A stretch of 37,452 nt of DNA, from NCBI GenBank assembly GCA_020343695.1, contig CP070807.1, positions 1,586,281-1,623,732 of the forward strand. The letters run 5' to 3'. The position numbers and the translations under genes are program-made. Positions 23,068 to 31,873 of the stretch are shown piece by piece. Position 1 is the stretch's first letter. Each line of letters opens with the position of its first letter. The notes under the pieces are model-generated. The model worked only from the letters and a program-made list of their open reading frames with translations, was not told where the DNA came from and did no database searches. The stretch comes from Candidatus Omnitrophota bacterium (GTDB taxonomy: Bacteria; Omnitrophota; Gorgyraeia; Duberdicusellales; 4484-171).

Positions 23068-24021
23068 ATGAATAAAAATATATACATCTGGCTTTCTCTT
23101 TTTTGTTTGGCGATACTGGTTGCAATTCATGTTTTTCTTGCTGTTCCGCAGGCACCTTTGCGAAAAGCTATCGACTTTGAGGTTAAAGGCATAAAGATTC
23201 CGCCGAGTCCCTATGGGGAAATTTTAATATTTTTGTTGTTGGTATACGGCGCACTTTTCCTGGTGGGTTTAGGTAATATCATCGTCTTTGCGATAAGGAA
23301 AATGAGAAAAAAGCCTTTAATGGATTTCCTGAGTGCGCCAAGAGCGTTTCCTCTCTCTGGCGAGCAGGTATCTCAACTTTTTTTCCTCATCGCCTTCTTT
23401 ATCTTTACTCTAACTATCGGCGAATTGCATATTATTGCTTCAGGTAGCAGAACGAATCCTTTAGCTTTCTCTTTGTTTATGAATTTATTTCTGCAGTTAG
23501 GCGTCATAATGCTTATATTGAAGTTCTTCTCCGCACGCTTTTTAGATTTTACAACCAAGAAATCACACTTCTACCCACTCTTTCAGCTCTACACAGTTAC
23601 GTTGCCCTTTACTCTTGGTGCACTTATCTTAAACCGTTTCATATTAGAGGCAGTTGGCATCAGCCCCACCCTTAGTCCCGCGATGGAACTCATTTTTCTC
23701 TTGCAGGATAAACGCATGCTCGTTGTTCTTTTTCTTGAAATTGTTTTCATAGGTCCACTTGCTGAAGAGATATTTTTTAGAGGATTTATTTATACATTGG
23801 CGCGAAAACGATTTTCATTTGTAATCGCATCCCTTTTGGTCTCTCTGCTCTTTGCGTTTTTACATCGAGCGCCCCTTAATATCCTCCCACTTTTTGTTAT
23901 TAGTCTCTCCCTGTGTTACCTGTATGAAAAGACCCAGAGCATTTTGGCTCCTATTATTTTTCATTCCTTTTTTAATTTTTTCAATTTATCATTCGTTCTT
24001 CTCACCAAAGGCCTTATCTAA
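23068..24021 (+). CDS. CPBP-family intramembrane metalloprotease
   Basis: 317 residues, about eight membrane spans. The three CPBP/Abi motifs are present near the C-terminus: EEIFFR (EExxxR) at about residue 234, FAFLH (FxxxH), and HSFFN (HxxxN). Members are related to the type II CAAX protease Rce1 and cut proteins inside the membrane; bacterial substrates are mostly unknown. It stands alone on the plus strand between tRNA-Ser and a convergent M48 gene. A heptanucleotide repeat tract lies directly after its stop. Confidence 0.88.
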   Translation: MNKNIYIWLSLFCLAILVAIHVFLAVPQAPLRKAIDFEVKGIKIPPSPYGEILIFLLLVYGALFLVGLGNIIVFAIRKMRKKPLMDFLSAPRAFPLSGEQVSQLFFLIAFFIFTLTIGELHIIASGSRTNPLAFSLFMNLFLQLGVIMLILKFFSARFLDFTTKKSHFYPLFQLYTVTLPFTLGALILNRFILEAVGISPTLSPAMELIFLLQDKRMLVVLFLEIVFIGPLAEEIFFRGFIYTLARKRFSFVIASLLVSLLFAFLHRAPLNILPLFVISLSLCYLYEKTQSILAPIIFHSFFNFFNLSFVLLTKGLI

Positions 24022-24028
24022 GAAATCT

Positions 24029-24056
24029 CAGGCAATCGGCCACAGGCAACAGACTG
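24029..24056. repeat. heptanucleotide repeat tract (CAGGCAA unit)
   Basis: Four 7-nt units between convergent genes. The first and third are identical (CAGGCAA); the second and fourth (TCGGCCA, CAGACTG) are diverged. It begins 8 nt after the CPBP stop codon. Confidence 0.65.
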
Positions 24057-24086
24057 GATTTTTTTGTTTAGAATTATGAATCTGAA

Positions 24087-24875
24087 CTAATTTATATAAT
24101 CTTCGACGTCGAGGGGAAGATGGAGCGATTCCTTTATCTGTCGGATTCTCTGGGTAGCATATGGGTGGGTGCGAAAGTAAGAGATGGGTCGAACGGTTTT
24201 TTTTCCTTCTTGATAAAGCTTTTCCATGGTTTTTATCCCCGCTTGAGGGTTAAAGCCCGCTTGTTGTGTGTATTTGGCAGCCAATTCATCAGCATTGAGT
24301 TCGTCTTCACGCGAGTACCCTGCTAAAATTTGAGCAAGGGCGGCAGAAACCCCTCGGGAGAATTGTGGGTCCGCGGGGGCGCGAGTTGAAGCAAGCACGA
24401 GGAGATTATAACCCAGCGCTGCTTGCAGGCGCTTTACTCCATGACGGCTCACGATATGACCAATCTCATGTGCGAGCACAAAGGCAAGTTGGTCATCATC
24501 GAGCAATTCAAGCAGTCCCTTATAAATATAGATGTATCCTCCCGGAATGCTGAAGGCATTTTTCTCATCTTTGTCAATTACATAGAAGTAGTAGTTCAAT
24601 TCTTGACGATCACATACCTTGGCAATTTTTGCTCCAATTTTGGTAATGCGCTCAATGTGGTATGGATTCGAAGAAATCTCCAATTCTTTGGCGATTTTTT
24701 TTGCGATGTTCTGTCCGAGACCAATTTCTTTCTCTGTGGAGTAAAACATGATATCCTGTCGGTGAGTGCCTACATTGTACTCGGTGGTCACACAGCCACC
24801 AAGAGACAGCAAGTAGCAGGTAACAAGTAGTAAGGAGGTTGGAAATATTTTGTGGGTAGTTTCAACACATTTCAT
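24087..24875 (-). CDS. M48 family lipoprotein metallopeptidase
   Basis: 262 residues with the zinc protease motif HEIGH inside AFVLAHEIGHIVSRHGVKRL and the third-ligand region EDELNADELAAKY. AFSIPGGYIYIYKGLLELL precedes it. The signal peptide ends in LSLGGC, a good lipobox, so it is probably an envelope lipoprotein like the BepA/LoiP group that cares for outer-membrane proteins. It lacks the TPR region of BepA. The hydrophobic core of the signal peptide is encoded by a heptanucleotide repeat tract. It lies 25 nt downstream of pyrE. Confidence 0.9.
   Translation of the reverse strand: MKCVETTHKIFPTSLLLVTCYLLSLGGCVTTEYNVGTHRQDIMFYSTEKEIGLGQNIAKKIAKELEISSNPYHIERITKIGAKIAKVCDRQELNYYFYVIDKDEKNAFSIPGGYIYIYKGLLELLDDDQLAFVLAHEIGHIVSRHGVKRLQAALGYNLLVLASTRAPADPQFSRGVSAALAQILAGYSREDELNADELAAKYTQQAGFNPQAGIKTMEKLYQEGKKTVRPISYFRTHPYATQRIRQIKESLHLPLDVEDYIN
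24803..24837. repeat. heptanucleotide repeat tract inside a signal-peptide coding region
   Basis: Five 7-nt units on the plus strand, including CAAGTAG twice at 14-nt spacing, with CAGGTAA between and GAGACAG and TAAGGAG at the ends. Read on the minus strand it encodes part of the M48 lipoprotein signal peptide (LLLVTCYLLS). Confidence 0.7.
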
Positions 24876-24900
24876 AGCAGAAAAAGGAATAGTTTAAAAT

Positions 24901-25452
24901 CTATTTTTTCCTTGAAGCCTTCAGGAAATCGTGTTTGGTAAAAAGAGAAACAAGAGGACATCCAGCCTTTTGAAGATTTTTTTGAGCCCCTTCTTCTCTA
25001 TCAACTACTACAATCGCTTTCACGACACGTATTCGCTCTGCCCCTAAAACATCGATTGCGTTTACGAGAGAAGAACCGCTGGTGGCGACATCATCGACTA
25101 AAATTACTTTTTCGCCTGTACGAAGAGTTTGACCTTCAACTAATTTCTGACGTCCATGCTTTTTTGGAGATTTCCTAATTAAGAAACCCTTTAATTTCTT
25201 TTTGTGTACATGGGCGAGAAAACATACTCCACTTACAATAGGGTCTGCTCCCAATGTGGGACCACCGATTGCGCTGACATTATCGTCTTTGATAAGACGC
25301 CATACCAGATGAGAAATTAAATATACGCCTTGCGGTGACAGGCTCACTTTTCTCACATCAATGTAGTAGTTACTTATCTTACCTGAAGATAATCGCACTC
25401 TCTTTTTAACGAAAGCGTCTCTTTTTAATCGTGCGAGCAACTCTTTTCTCAT
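24901..25452 (-). CDS. pyrE: orotate phosphoribosyltransferase
   Basis: 183 residues from the ATG at 25452. It joins orotate with PRPP to give OMP in pyrimidine synthesis. The PRPP loop is VILVDDVATSGSSLVNAIDVL; YYIDVRKVSLSP and GGPTLGADPIV are also family features, and FLIRKSPKKHGRQKLVEG is the flexible catalytic loop. Longer starts are excluded by the -10 box just upstream. It is transcribed away from the Na/Pi gene and towards the M48 gene. No other pyr gene is in the window. Confidence 0.94.
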   Translation of the reverse strand: MRKELLARLKRDAFVKKRVRLSSGKISNYYIDVRKVSLSPQGVYLISHLVWRLIKDDNVSAIGGPTLGADPIVSGVCFLAHVHKKKLKGFLIRKSPKKHGRQKLVEGQTLRTGEKVILVDDVATSGSSLVNAIDVLGAERIRVVKAIVVVDREEGAQKNLQKAGCPLVSLFTKHDFLKASRKK

Positions 25453-25459
25453 GGATAAA

Positions 25460-25488
25460 ATTATAACCTTAAAATAAAAATCTTGCAA
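25460..25488 (-). promoter_or_regulatory. promoter of pyrE
   Basis: TTGCAA (25483-25488) and TATAAT (25460-25465) are 17 nt apart, and 7 nt separate the -10 box from the ATG. The 16 bases from -10 through ATG are identical to those of the AEC gene. A leaderless mRNA is implied. Confidence 0.65.
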
Positions 25489-25564
25489 TAATTCCTTTTT
25501 TCATATATAATTGCCCCTTGGCTTGACAGATTGCGATTGTATTTGGTGTCTTTATTTCAAAAGC

Positions 25565-26692
25565 ATGCGCAAGAGCGGTTTTCTTACTCTCCTCAAAGTT
25601 GTTTTAGTTCTCACCTTCCTCTATTTATTCCTTGTAAGTATCGGCCTTATGGGGGTAGCATTTAGAGGATTCGGCAAAGATTTTGCCGAAAATCTAATAA
25701 AAACTACCTCCAACCCATTTATTGGATTATTTATCGGGATATTAGCAACAAGTATTGTACAAAGCTCATCGACCACTACCTCAATCGTGGTTGGAATGGT
25801 TGCCTCGGGTGTTATGACGGTAACCAACGCTGTTCCTATAATCATGGGAGCAAATATTGGGACAACTGTAACAAATATGCTCGTATCATTAGGCCATATC
25901 ACGCGTAGAGAAGAATTTAAACGTGCCATCTCAGGAGCAGCAGTACATGATTTCTTTAATCTTATATGTGTGGCGATTTTATTTCCCTTAGAAATAACAA
26001 CAGGATTATTGCGAAAACTTGCAGGAGGGTTATCGAATCTATTTGTTAATTGCGGAGGTATTAAATTTACCAGCCCAATGAAGATAGCCACGAAACCAAC
26101 CATTCATTTCATAGAAGGCATTGCTACTAAATATTTAAATCTCCCCATCCATTTGAGTAGTATATTAAATCTCATTATATCGGTAATAATACTTTTCGTT
26201 TCGTTATATCTCATCATAAAACTCATGAAGTCTCTTGTGATAAAAAGAACAGAAGCTGTGTTAGATAATTTTCTTGGTAAAAGTGGTCTCATAGGAATCT
26301 TGGCGGGTTTGATTTTCACGAGTATCGTTCAGAGTAGTTCCATAACAACATCCATCTTGGTTCCTCTGGTTGGCGCTGGCATTCTTACGGTTGAGACGGT
26401 ATTTCCCATAACTATGGGAGCTAATATCGGAACAACCACAACAGCGATTTTGGCATCATTTGCAACAGGTAATATTTCGGCTATTACTATTGCATTTGTT
26501 CATTTTCTATTTAATATGATTGGGGTTCTATTCATCTATCCAATAAAACTGTTTAGAATTATACCAATTAAATTCGCAAAGGCTCTTGGAGAGCTATCTT
26601 ATAAAAAAAGACGATACGCTTTGATTTTTGTGCTGAGCGTTTTTTTTATAATCCCAGCAGTATTAATTTTTATTTCAAGATTGTTTAGGTAA
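25565..26692 (+). CDS. Na/phosphate cotransporter family protein
   Basis: 375 residues from the ATG at 25565, with about eight membrane spans. It has the two inverted NptA/PF02690 repeats: IVQSSSTTTSIVVGMVASG with MGANIGTTVTNM, and IVQSSSITTSILVPLVGAG with MGANIGTTTTAI. The paired QSS motifs bind sodium and phosphate in the SLC34 family. The next gene is PhoU-like, 13 nt on, a pairing often seen for phosphate import. No Pho box was recognised. Confidence 0.92.
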   Translation: MRKSGFLTLLKVVLVLTFLYLFLVSIGLMGVAFRGFGKDFAENLIKTTSNPFIGLFIGILATSIVQSSSTTTSIVVGMVASGVMTVTNAVPIIMGANIGTTVTNMLVSLGHITRREEFKRAISGAAVHDFFNLICVAILFPLEITTGLLRKLAGGLSNLFVNCGGIKFTSPMKIATKPTIHFIEGIATKYLNLPIHLSSILNLIISVIILFVSLYLIIKLMKSLVIKRTEAVLDNFLGKSGLIGILAGLIFTSIVQSSSITTSILVPLVGAGILTVETVFPITMGANIGTTTTAILASFATGNISAITIAFVHFLFNMIGVLFIYPIKLFRIIPIKFAKALGELSYKKRRYALIFVLSVFFIIPAVLIFISRLFR

Positions 26693-26705
26693 AAAGGAGG
26701 GGGCG

Positions 26706-27374
26706 ATGTTTAAAAATTTGTTACAATTCTGGAAAGGTAAAGATTTTTTAAATCAAGTGTTGGAAGATTTTAAGAATATGCTCGATGATACACAAGATAT
26801 GTTCCATTCCGTATGTAAAAAGCTCATTTACAATGAAGATGAGACGGGTTTAGAAGAAGAAATTTACAGCGTCGATAAAACTGTGAATGAGCTGGAGAAA
26901 GATATCCGTAAGCGTGTAATTGAACACCTCTCTGTTCGGCCTTCGGTTGATGTGCCAACGTGCCTTCTTCTGATGAGCGTGGTCAAGGATGCGGAAAGAC
27001 TGGGGGATTATTCAAAAAACCTTTTTGAGGTGACCAAGCTTTTACAGAAGCCGATAGATAAAGGTACCTATGTCAGTTTATTCAATAATATTGAGCAGGA
27101 AATCCTGGAGCTTTTCAAACAAACCAAAGATGCGTTTATTGAGTCTGATGAGAAAAAGGCCGAAATGTCGTGGAAATACGAGAGGGAGATAGCCAAAAGG
27201 TGCGATGCAATTATTGATGAGTTAGCCTTAAGTGAGCTCTCGGTGAATGAAGCTGTATGCTTTACTCTTATGGCGCGATATTTTAAGCGTACTGCAGCGC
27301 ATTTGACGAACATTGCGACATCGGTAATTTTACCCTTAACTGACCTTGACTATTTTGACGAGAAAAGAAAATAG
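26706..27374 (+). CDS. PhoU-like phosphate transport regulator
   Basis: 222 residues, all helical, with the two three-helix repeats of PhoU. Metal-binding stretches are DAERLGDYSKN in the first repeat and YFKRTAAHLTNIA in the second; the second is less canonical (usually ER-x-GDH). The gene follows the Na/Pi transporter by 13 nt behind AGGAGG and probably regulates it. Its 3' end meets the convergent Nudix gene only 9 nt away. Confidence 0.85.
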   Translation: MFKNLLQFWKGKDFLNQVLEDFKNMLDDTQDMFHSVCKKLIYNEDETGLEEEIYSVDKTVNELEKDIRKRVIEHLSVRPSVDVPTCLLLMSVVKDAERLGDYSKNLFEVTKLLQKPIDKGTYVSLFNNIEQEILELFKQTKDAFIESDEKKAEMSWKYEREIAKRCDAIIDELALSELSVNEAVCFTLMARYFKRTAAHLTNIATSVILPLTDLDYFDEKRK

Positions 27375-27383
27375 TGGCTGCCG

Positions 27384-27767
27384 TTAGAGTGATTTCAGGA
27401 AAGAAAATATCTTTTTATCCACAGGGGCAAGATGTAAATTCGGTATTTCTCTCAGAGAAAAAAACCCACAATCTTTACACTCCTTTGCAAGGGCCAGCCC
27501 TCCTTTTATTGAGCACCGAAATAAAAACACTTTAATTTTTTGATTCTCGCTCTCATCGTAAAACTCTGCTAACTTGCGGTCAACCGCGATATCTAGGTTA
27601 ACCTCCTCCTTTATTTCTCTCTGGATTGCAGATTCGCAGGTTTCACTTTCCTCTATGCTTCCTCCGGGAAATTCCCAGAATCCTCCAAATTTATCAGTTT
27701 CTCTTCTCTGACAAAGGAGAAATTCACCCTTTCTCTCAATTAACGCAGCAACCACTACTTTTACCAT
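27384..27767 (-). CDS. Nudix hydrolase, MutT-like
   Basis: 127 residues with the Nudix box GGSIEESETCESAIQREIKE followed by EV; the spacing GX5EX7RE-x2-EE is right, but Asn replaces the final Gly. The N-terminal KVVVAALIERKGEFLLCQRR and FWEFPGG are like MutT (8-oxo-dGTP hydrolase), which is my best guess; other nucleotides are possible. It begins 5 nt after the GlcD-like gene. Confidence 0.88.
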   Translation of the reverse strand: MVKVVVAALIERKGEFLLCQRRETDKFGGFWEFPGGSIEESETCESAIQREIKEEVNLDIAVDRKLAEFYDESENQKIKVFLFRCSIKGGLALAKECKDCGFFSLREIPNLHLAPVDKKIFSFLKSL

Positions 27768-27772
27768 TCTCT

Positions 27773-29245
27773 CTATCCTGTTTTCAGTAGGATATCTTTT
27801 CCAAATATATTGTCTAATCCTAAGAGGCAGTGGGGGTCGAAGTATTTTTTAAGGAGCATCATCTCGTTTATGTCTTTTTCGGTGTACATAATTTTTAAGT
27901 ACGGTTTTTTTATCTTCCCAATACCGTGCTCGGCCGAAACCGTTCCTCCTAAAGAAGTTGCCTTTTGGCAGAATAGTGTAAGATACTTTCTTGCCAACAA
28001 GCCCTGTTCTTCATTTTTAGGAAGGAAATTAAAATGAAGGTGCGATTCACCAATGTGGCCAAAATTGACAAAATGAATTTTTGATTCCCCCCCCTTTCCT
28101 TTATAGAACGTATACATTTCTCTGAAATGTTCCCATGGTACAGCGATATCGGTGGCTGCTTTTATTTGATTATGCTGACGCAAGAATTCATTAATCATTT
28201 GGGGAAGGGTGTGCCGAAAATCAAACACTTTTTCTCTCTCCTTCGGAGTCTCAGCAATGATACTTTCATCCAAGGAGGCGTTATTTTTTTCTATGAGTTG
28301 AGCCCATTGTTCAAGAAGCGTGTTATAGCGCTTTTGGTCTTTTGCTTCTTGTTCAAAATACACTGCTGCTGTTGCTGAGGATGGTATAAAGGAGAATTTC
28401 TCTTTAAGCATTTCTAAGGAACGGACATCAAAGAATTCTAAGGAGGTGGCTCCCAATGAGGTGTTTTTGGTGAGGGCTCGAATTTCGGCAACAAATTCTA
28501 AGGCATCATTTTCATTTTTGAAAAAAACCAATCCATCAAAGGCATGCGGTGGAATTTGCTGAAGCATGAGTGTACATGATGTGACGATTCCTAAAGTTCC
28601 TTCAGCCCCACAGAATAAGTCAATTAAATCTATGTTATCTGCTACGAAGTAACCTGCTTGAGATTTTACGCGTGGCATGGTGTAGGCGGGAAGAGAAAAT
28701 TGGTATTTTTTGCTTTTCTGCTCAAAGTCAAAGACTCTTTTCTTGGAGGTAATCCCCCCTCGCTTAAGCGTAAACGTATCGGCTGTTGGCAGTACCACCT
28801 CACACTCTTTTATATAATTTCTAATAGATCCATAACCAAAGCCCCTGACTCCAGAGGCGCACGTGGAAATCGCCCCCCCTACAAATGCTAACGATTCTGT
28901 AGGGGATGCCCGGAGGGTTAAATTAAATTTATTTGCTTCTCTTTCGAGTTCTTCTAAGGATACCCCCGCTTCCAAGCTCACAGTTCTTTTCTCTTTATCA
29001 ATATCTATTATCTTCTTCAAGTTTTCCAGAGATATAACCACCCCCGCTAGGGGGACACAGCCGCCAGTTGTTCCGGTTCTTCCAGACGATATAGTATAAG
29101 GGATTTTCTTTTCTCCCCACTCTCTTATCATCGAAATAATTTCGTTTCTCTCTTGAGGAAGGTAGAGCGAAGAGGCAGTACCTTTAAGATTAGAGGTATC
29201 TTCTAAATAACTAGAGAATTCTTCTCTTTTCTGTTTGGTGATCAT
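27773..29245 (-). CDS. FAD-linked oxidase, GlcD/D-lactate dehydrogenase-like
   Basis: 490 residues of the VAO-type FAD-binding fold. The FAD site is at about 50-220 (SGRTGTTGGCVPLAG, GGAISTCASGVRGFGYGSIR, CGAEGTLGIVTSCTLML). The C-terminal domain carries HFVNFGHIGESHLHFNFL and GGTVSAEHGIGKIKKPYL. These enzymes oxidise 2-hydroxy acids such as D-lactate or glycolate. No GlcE/GlcF or iron-sulfur partner is adjacent, so the electron acceptor is unclear. The Asn/Gly arrangement is that of FAD-dependent D-lactate dehydrogenases. It is followed by the Nudix gene. Confidence 0.87.
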   Translation of the reverse strand: MITKQKREEFSSYLEDTSNLKGTASSLYLPQERNEIISMIREWGEKKIPYTISSGRTGTTGGCVPLAGVVISLENLKKIIDIDKEKRTVSLEAGVSLEELEREANKFNLTLRASPTESLAFVGGAISTCASGVRGFGYGSIRNYIKECEVVLPTADTFTLKRGGITSKKRVFDFEQKSKKYQFSLPAYTMPRVKSQAGYFVADNIDLIDLFCGAEGTLGIVTSCTLMLQQIPPHAFDGLVFFKNENDALEFVAEIRALTKNTSLGATSLEFFDVRSLEMLKEKFSFIPSSATAAVYFEQEAKDQKRYNTLLEQWAQLIEKNNASLDESIIAETPKEREKVFDFRHTLPQMINEFLRQHNQIKAATDIAVPWEHFREMYTFYKGKGGESKIHFVNFGHIGESHLHFNFLPKNEEQGLLARKYLTLFCQKATSLGGTVSAEHGIGKIKKPYLKIMYTEKDINEMMLLKKYFDPHCLLGLDNIFGKDILLKTG

Positions 29246-29265
29246 AAATCTTTGGAGGTGCGAGC

Positions 29266-29946
29266 TTAAAACTCGAAGTTTACACTAAAGGCAAGAGCTT
29301 CGCTATCGAAAAATTGACCCTCTATATTCAACCACACTTTCTCATTCAAAGGGATGTCGAAGCCAAATATGAGCCCTATTGATTTTGCGCTGTCTGACAT
29401 TCTTCTTTTTCGGTCTTCCTCTACCCAGTGTATGTAATCAATCCGTGACCACCGCGTTCCGACATAGGGGGTGATGGAAAAAATCTGGTATGATCCCAGA
29501 AGAGATACCTGCCAGTCATCTAATATAGCTTGATTTTTCTGGTGCCCCAGGCGGACTCTTCTGGGATGCACACTTATATGCTGAAATCCAAAAACAACTT
29601 TTACCTTCTCTTCCTCATAGAGCCTTAGGCGTATGCCGTATCCGCCGGCAAATCCAGAGGGATAATCAACCTCATCTTTCTCGAAGGGGTGCTGCTTAAT
29701 GTTTCCTGCCCCACCTTTTAGATCAATCGAAAGCCAATCATATATTCCGTAGGATAAGAGGAAGAAATGTTGCACACTGCGTAATTCCCCGTGGCCATCT
29801 TCGAGATGTCTTTGGAAAATGCTATAGGTTTGTGCACCACTGAAAAACTGTCTACTTTTAGGCATTTTTGTTCCATAACATGGAGCGGCATACGAAGGAT
29901 AGCATAGAAGGTTCAGTAAGATAAATGCAAAAAAAAGTTGTCTCAT
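29266..29946 (-). CDS. secreted beta-barrel-like protein
   Basis: 226 residues. A clear signal peptide (about 1-20, ending SYAA) precedes a mature part with alternating hydrophobic strands, for example GIYDWLSIDLKGGAGN, GYGIRLRLYEEEKVKVVFGFQ, YVGTRWSRIDYI and a final AFSVNFEF. A C-terminal Phe is typical of outer-membrane barrels recognised by BamA. No named family is recognised. It has its own promoter and a GGAGGAGG site; the leader is about 25-30 nt. It lies upstream of the GlcD-like gene with 20 nt between them. Confidence 0.65.
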   Translation of the reverse strand: MRQLFFAFILLNLLCYPSYAAPCYGTKMPKSRQFFSGAQTYSIFQRHLEDGHGELRSVQHFFLLSYGIYDWLSIDLKGGAGNIKQHPFEKDEVDYPSGFAGGYGIRLRLYEEEKVKVVFGFQHISVHPRRVRLGHQKNQAILDDWQVSLLGSYQIFSITPYVGTRWSRIDYIHWVEEDRKRRMSDSAKSIGLIFGFDIPLNEKVWLNIEGQFFDSEALAFSVNFEF

Positions 29947-29978
29947 TCCTCCTCCCTATTGATAGAGTAATAAGAAGT

Positions 29979-30006
29979 ATTATAGCAAAAAAATAGAATT
30001 TTACAA
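29979..30006 (-). promoter_or_regulatory. promoter of the beta-barrel-like gene
   Basis: TTGTAA (30001-30006) and TATAAT (29979-29984) are separated by 16 nt. The ATG at 29946 follows with a normal leader and a strong ribosome binding site, in contrast to the leaderless promoters in this window. Confidence 0.6.
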
Positions 30007-30040
30007 TTTTCACACAAGGTTATGACGAAATTCGTGTTCC

Positions 30041-31279
30041 TCAAGAATCTCTTAAGAGGGAAGGAATAATCTCTGAGAGGGTAGGATGGATAAAAATATT
30101 TTTCTTCAAGTCGGCGAGGCTGAGGTTATTTCTCATAGAGAGAGAAAGCACACTTATAAGTTCTGATGCGAATTGGGAGATAATGCCCGCACCGATTATG
30201 CGATCACTTTTATCCAAGAGGATTTCTATGAAACCATCCATGTCACCATAAACATAGGAGCAAGAGTATCTCAAAAAATTCGATTTTATGACCCTGTATT
30301 TGAGATTTTTTGCTTTTGCTTCCTCTTCCAGTACCCCTACTTTTGCAATTTGAGGTACGGAAAATACGCACTCCGGTATTTTCGAATAGTCCGCTTTTTC
30401 GTTTTTGCCGAGTATGTTATGGATGCAGAGTTGGCCTTGGTATTCAGCAATATAGGCAAGTAATTTTGCGCCAGTTACATCTCCACAGGCATAGATATTT
30501 TCGATATTCGTTCTCATGTATTCGTCTGTCTTTACCCACCCCCCCCTCTTGGTTTCTACCCCTACTCGTTCCAAGCCTAAATTTTTGGTATTCGGGTGCC
30601 TACCAACCGCAATAATTACATTATCAAAATCAGCTTGATTACAATCAGAGAGTGTTTTTCCTACATCTATGCGTATCCCTTTCTTCTCTAAAATAATTTT
30701 TAGACGACCGGCAAGATATGAATCAAAAAAAGGAATAATTCCTTCTTCTTTCTCGACAACCCAGACTTTTTTCCCAAATGCGTTTAAGAGAGAGGCCAGT
30801 TCCATTCCAGTGTAGCCTGCTCCCACAATGAGAAATTTCTCTCCTATTTTGGCACAATCAAAAATGTCTTCAGCGTATAATACATTTTTGCCCTCTGCGA
30901 TTTTCTGGGGGTAAGCCCCCGAAGCAATAATGATATGGTGTGCAGAAATTTCTCTTTCCCCTACCTTGATGGTTTTCGCATCAAGAAATGTTGCTTCTGC
31001 CCAAGCAATATCCACGCCTGCACTCTGCAGGGAGTGCAGAAGAGGTTTTTGCATTGTTGCCACAAGTTCATTTTTTTTCTCATGCACATGAGACCAGTTG
31101 GTATTTGTTTTTGAAGAATTAAGAAAAAACTTTGTAGGAATACATCCTTTTGTGAGGCAGATGCCGCCGAAACTGGAGATGTCGCGCTCTATGATGATTG
31201 GCTTGAGTTTGTAGCGAAGAGCATTTTTTGCGCAGGAAATTCCAGCAGGACCTGAGCCGATTATAGCGACGTCATACAT
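30041..31279 (-). CDS. compact dihydrolipoamide dehydrogenase-like flavoprotein
   Basis: 412 residues with FAD motif IGSGPAG, redox disulfide GGICLTKGCIPTKFF, NAD(P) motif VGAGYTGMELASLL, YACGDVTG, and the C-terminal active pair region HPTLSEIIP. All catalytic parts of a class I disulfide oxidoreductase are present, though it is some 50 residues shorter than typical E3 enzymes. No E1, E2 or glycine-cleavage genes are adjacent, so it may serve a complex encoded elsewhere or use another disulfide substrate. It lies 69 nt downstream of leuD. Confidence 0.82.
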   Translation of the reverse strand: MYDVAIIGSGPAGISCAKNALRYKLKPIIIERDISSFGGICLTKGCIPTKFFLNSSKTNTNWSHVHEKKNELVATMQKPLLHSLQSAGVDIAWAEATFLDAKTIKVGEREISAHHIIIASGAYPQKIAEGKNVLYAEDIFDCAKIGEKFLIVGAGYTGMELASLLNAFGKKVWVVEKEEGIIPFFDSYLAGRLKIILEKKGIRIDVGKTLSDCNQADFDNVIIAVGRHPNTKNLGLERVGVETKRGGWVKTDEYMRTNIENIYACGDVTGAKLLAYIAEYQGQLCIHNILGKNEKADYSKIPECVFSVPQIAKVGVLEEEAKAKNLKYRVIKSNFLRYSCSYVYGDMDGFIEILLDKSDRIIGAGIISQFASELISVLSLSMRNNLSLADLKKNIFIHPTLSEIIPSLLRDS

Positions 31280-31348
31280 TCTTCAAAAATATTCTTAATT
31301 TTTTTATTTGTTTTTTTCTTCTGTAGCGAGGAAACTTGATAACCCATC

Positions 31349-31852
31349 TCATTTTATCTTAAAGTCTTTATGCTTTTTAAGGTAATTGATAATTCCTTCA
31401 GATTGAATCAGCTCTTTCTGGAAGTTATTCCAAGGGATAAATTTTACTGTATGTTGATTGTCTGCTTTTTTAATTTCTCCTTTATCAAGATGAATAATAG
31501 CTTGATTTCCCTCTTGAAAACAGGATGTATCTGCCTCAATTAAAGGGAGACCGATGTTAAAGGAATTCCGATAAAATATGCGGGCAAAGCTCTTTGCTAC
31601 CACACAGACAATCCCCGCCTCTTTTATTACCCAGGGAGCTTGCTCGCGTGACGAACCCATTCCAAAATTTTCACCCGCCATAATGATAGATTTATTGGGG
31701 ATTATCTCTTGGTAGAAGTTTGGACGTATGTCTTCGAAAAGATACTGGGCAAGCTTCTTCATGTCAGTGATAGAAAACTTGTACCTTCCTGAAATAATCC
31801 AATCAGTGTTGATATTATCCCCAAACTTAAAAACCTTTCCTTCTAAAATCAT
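31349..31852 (-). CDS. leuD: 3-isopropylmalate dehydratase small subunit
   Basis: 167 residues, the short (archaeal/anaerobe-type) LeuD. It forms the swivel domain that binds substrate with Leu[16 protein letters not shown] and [18 protein letters not shown] are diagnostic; the [18 protein letters not shown] loop follows. It is separated from leuC by pilT. No strong ribosome binding site is seen. Confidence 0.93.
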   Translation of the reverse strand: MILEGKVFKFGDNINTDWIISGRYKFSITDMKKLAQYLFEDIRPNFYQEIIPNKSIIMAGENFGMGSSREQAPWVIKEAGIVCVVAKSFARIFYRNSFNIGLPLIEADTSCFQEGNQAIIHLDKGEIKKADNQHTVKFIPWNNFQKELIQSEGIINYLKKHKDFKIK

Positions 31853-31873
31853 CCCTGTATCACGCCGTAAGAC

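Noticed and set aside
24022-24086. Bidirectional terminator between CPBP and M48 genes
   Set aside because: No GC-rich stem with a T-tract could be drawn; the interval is mostly the heptamer tract.
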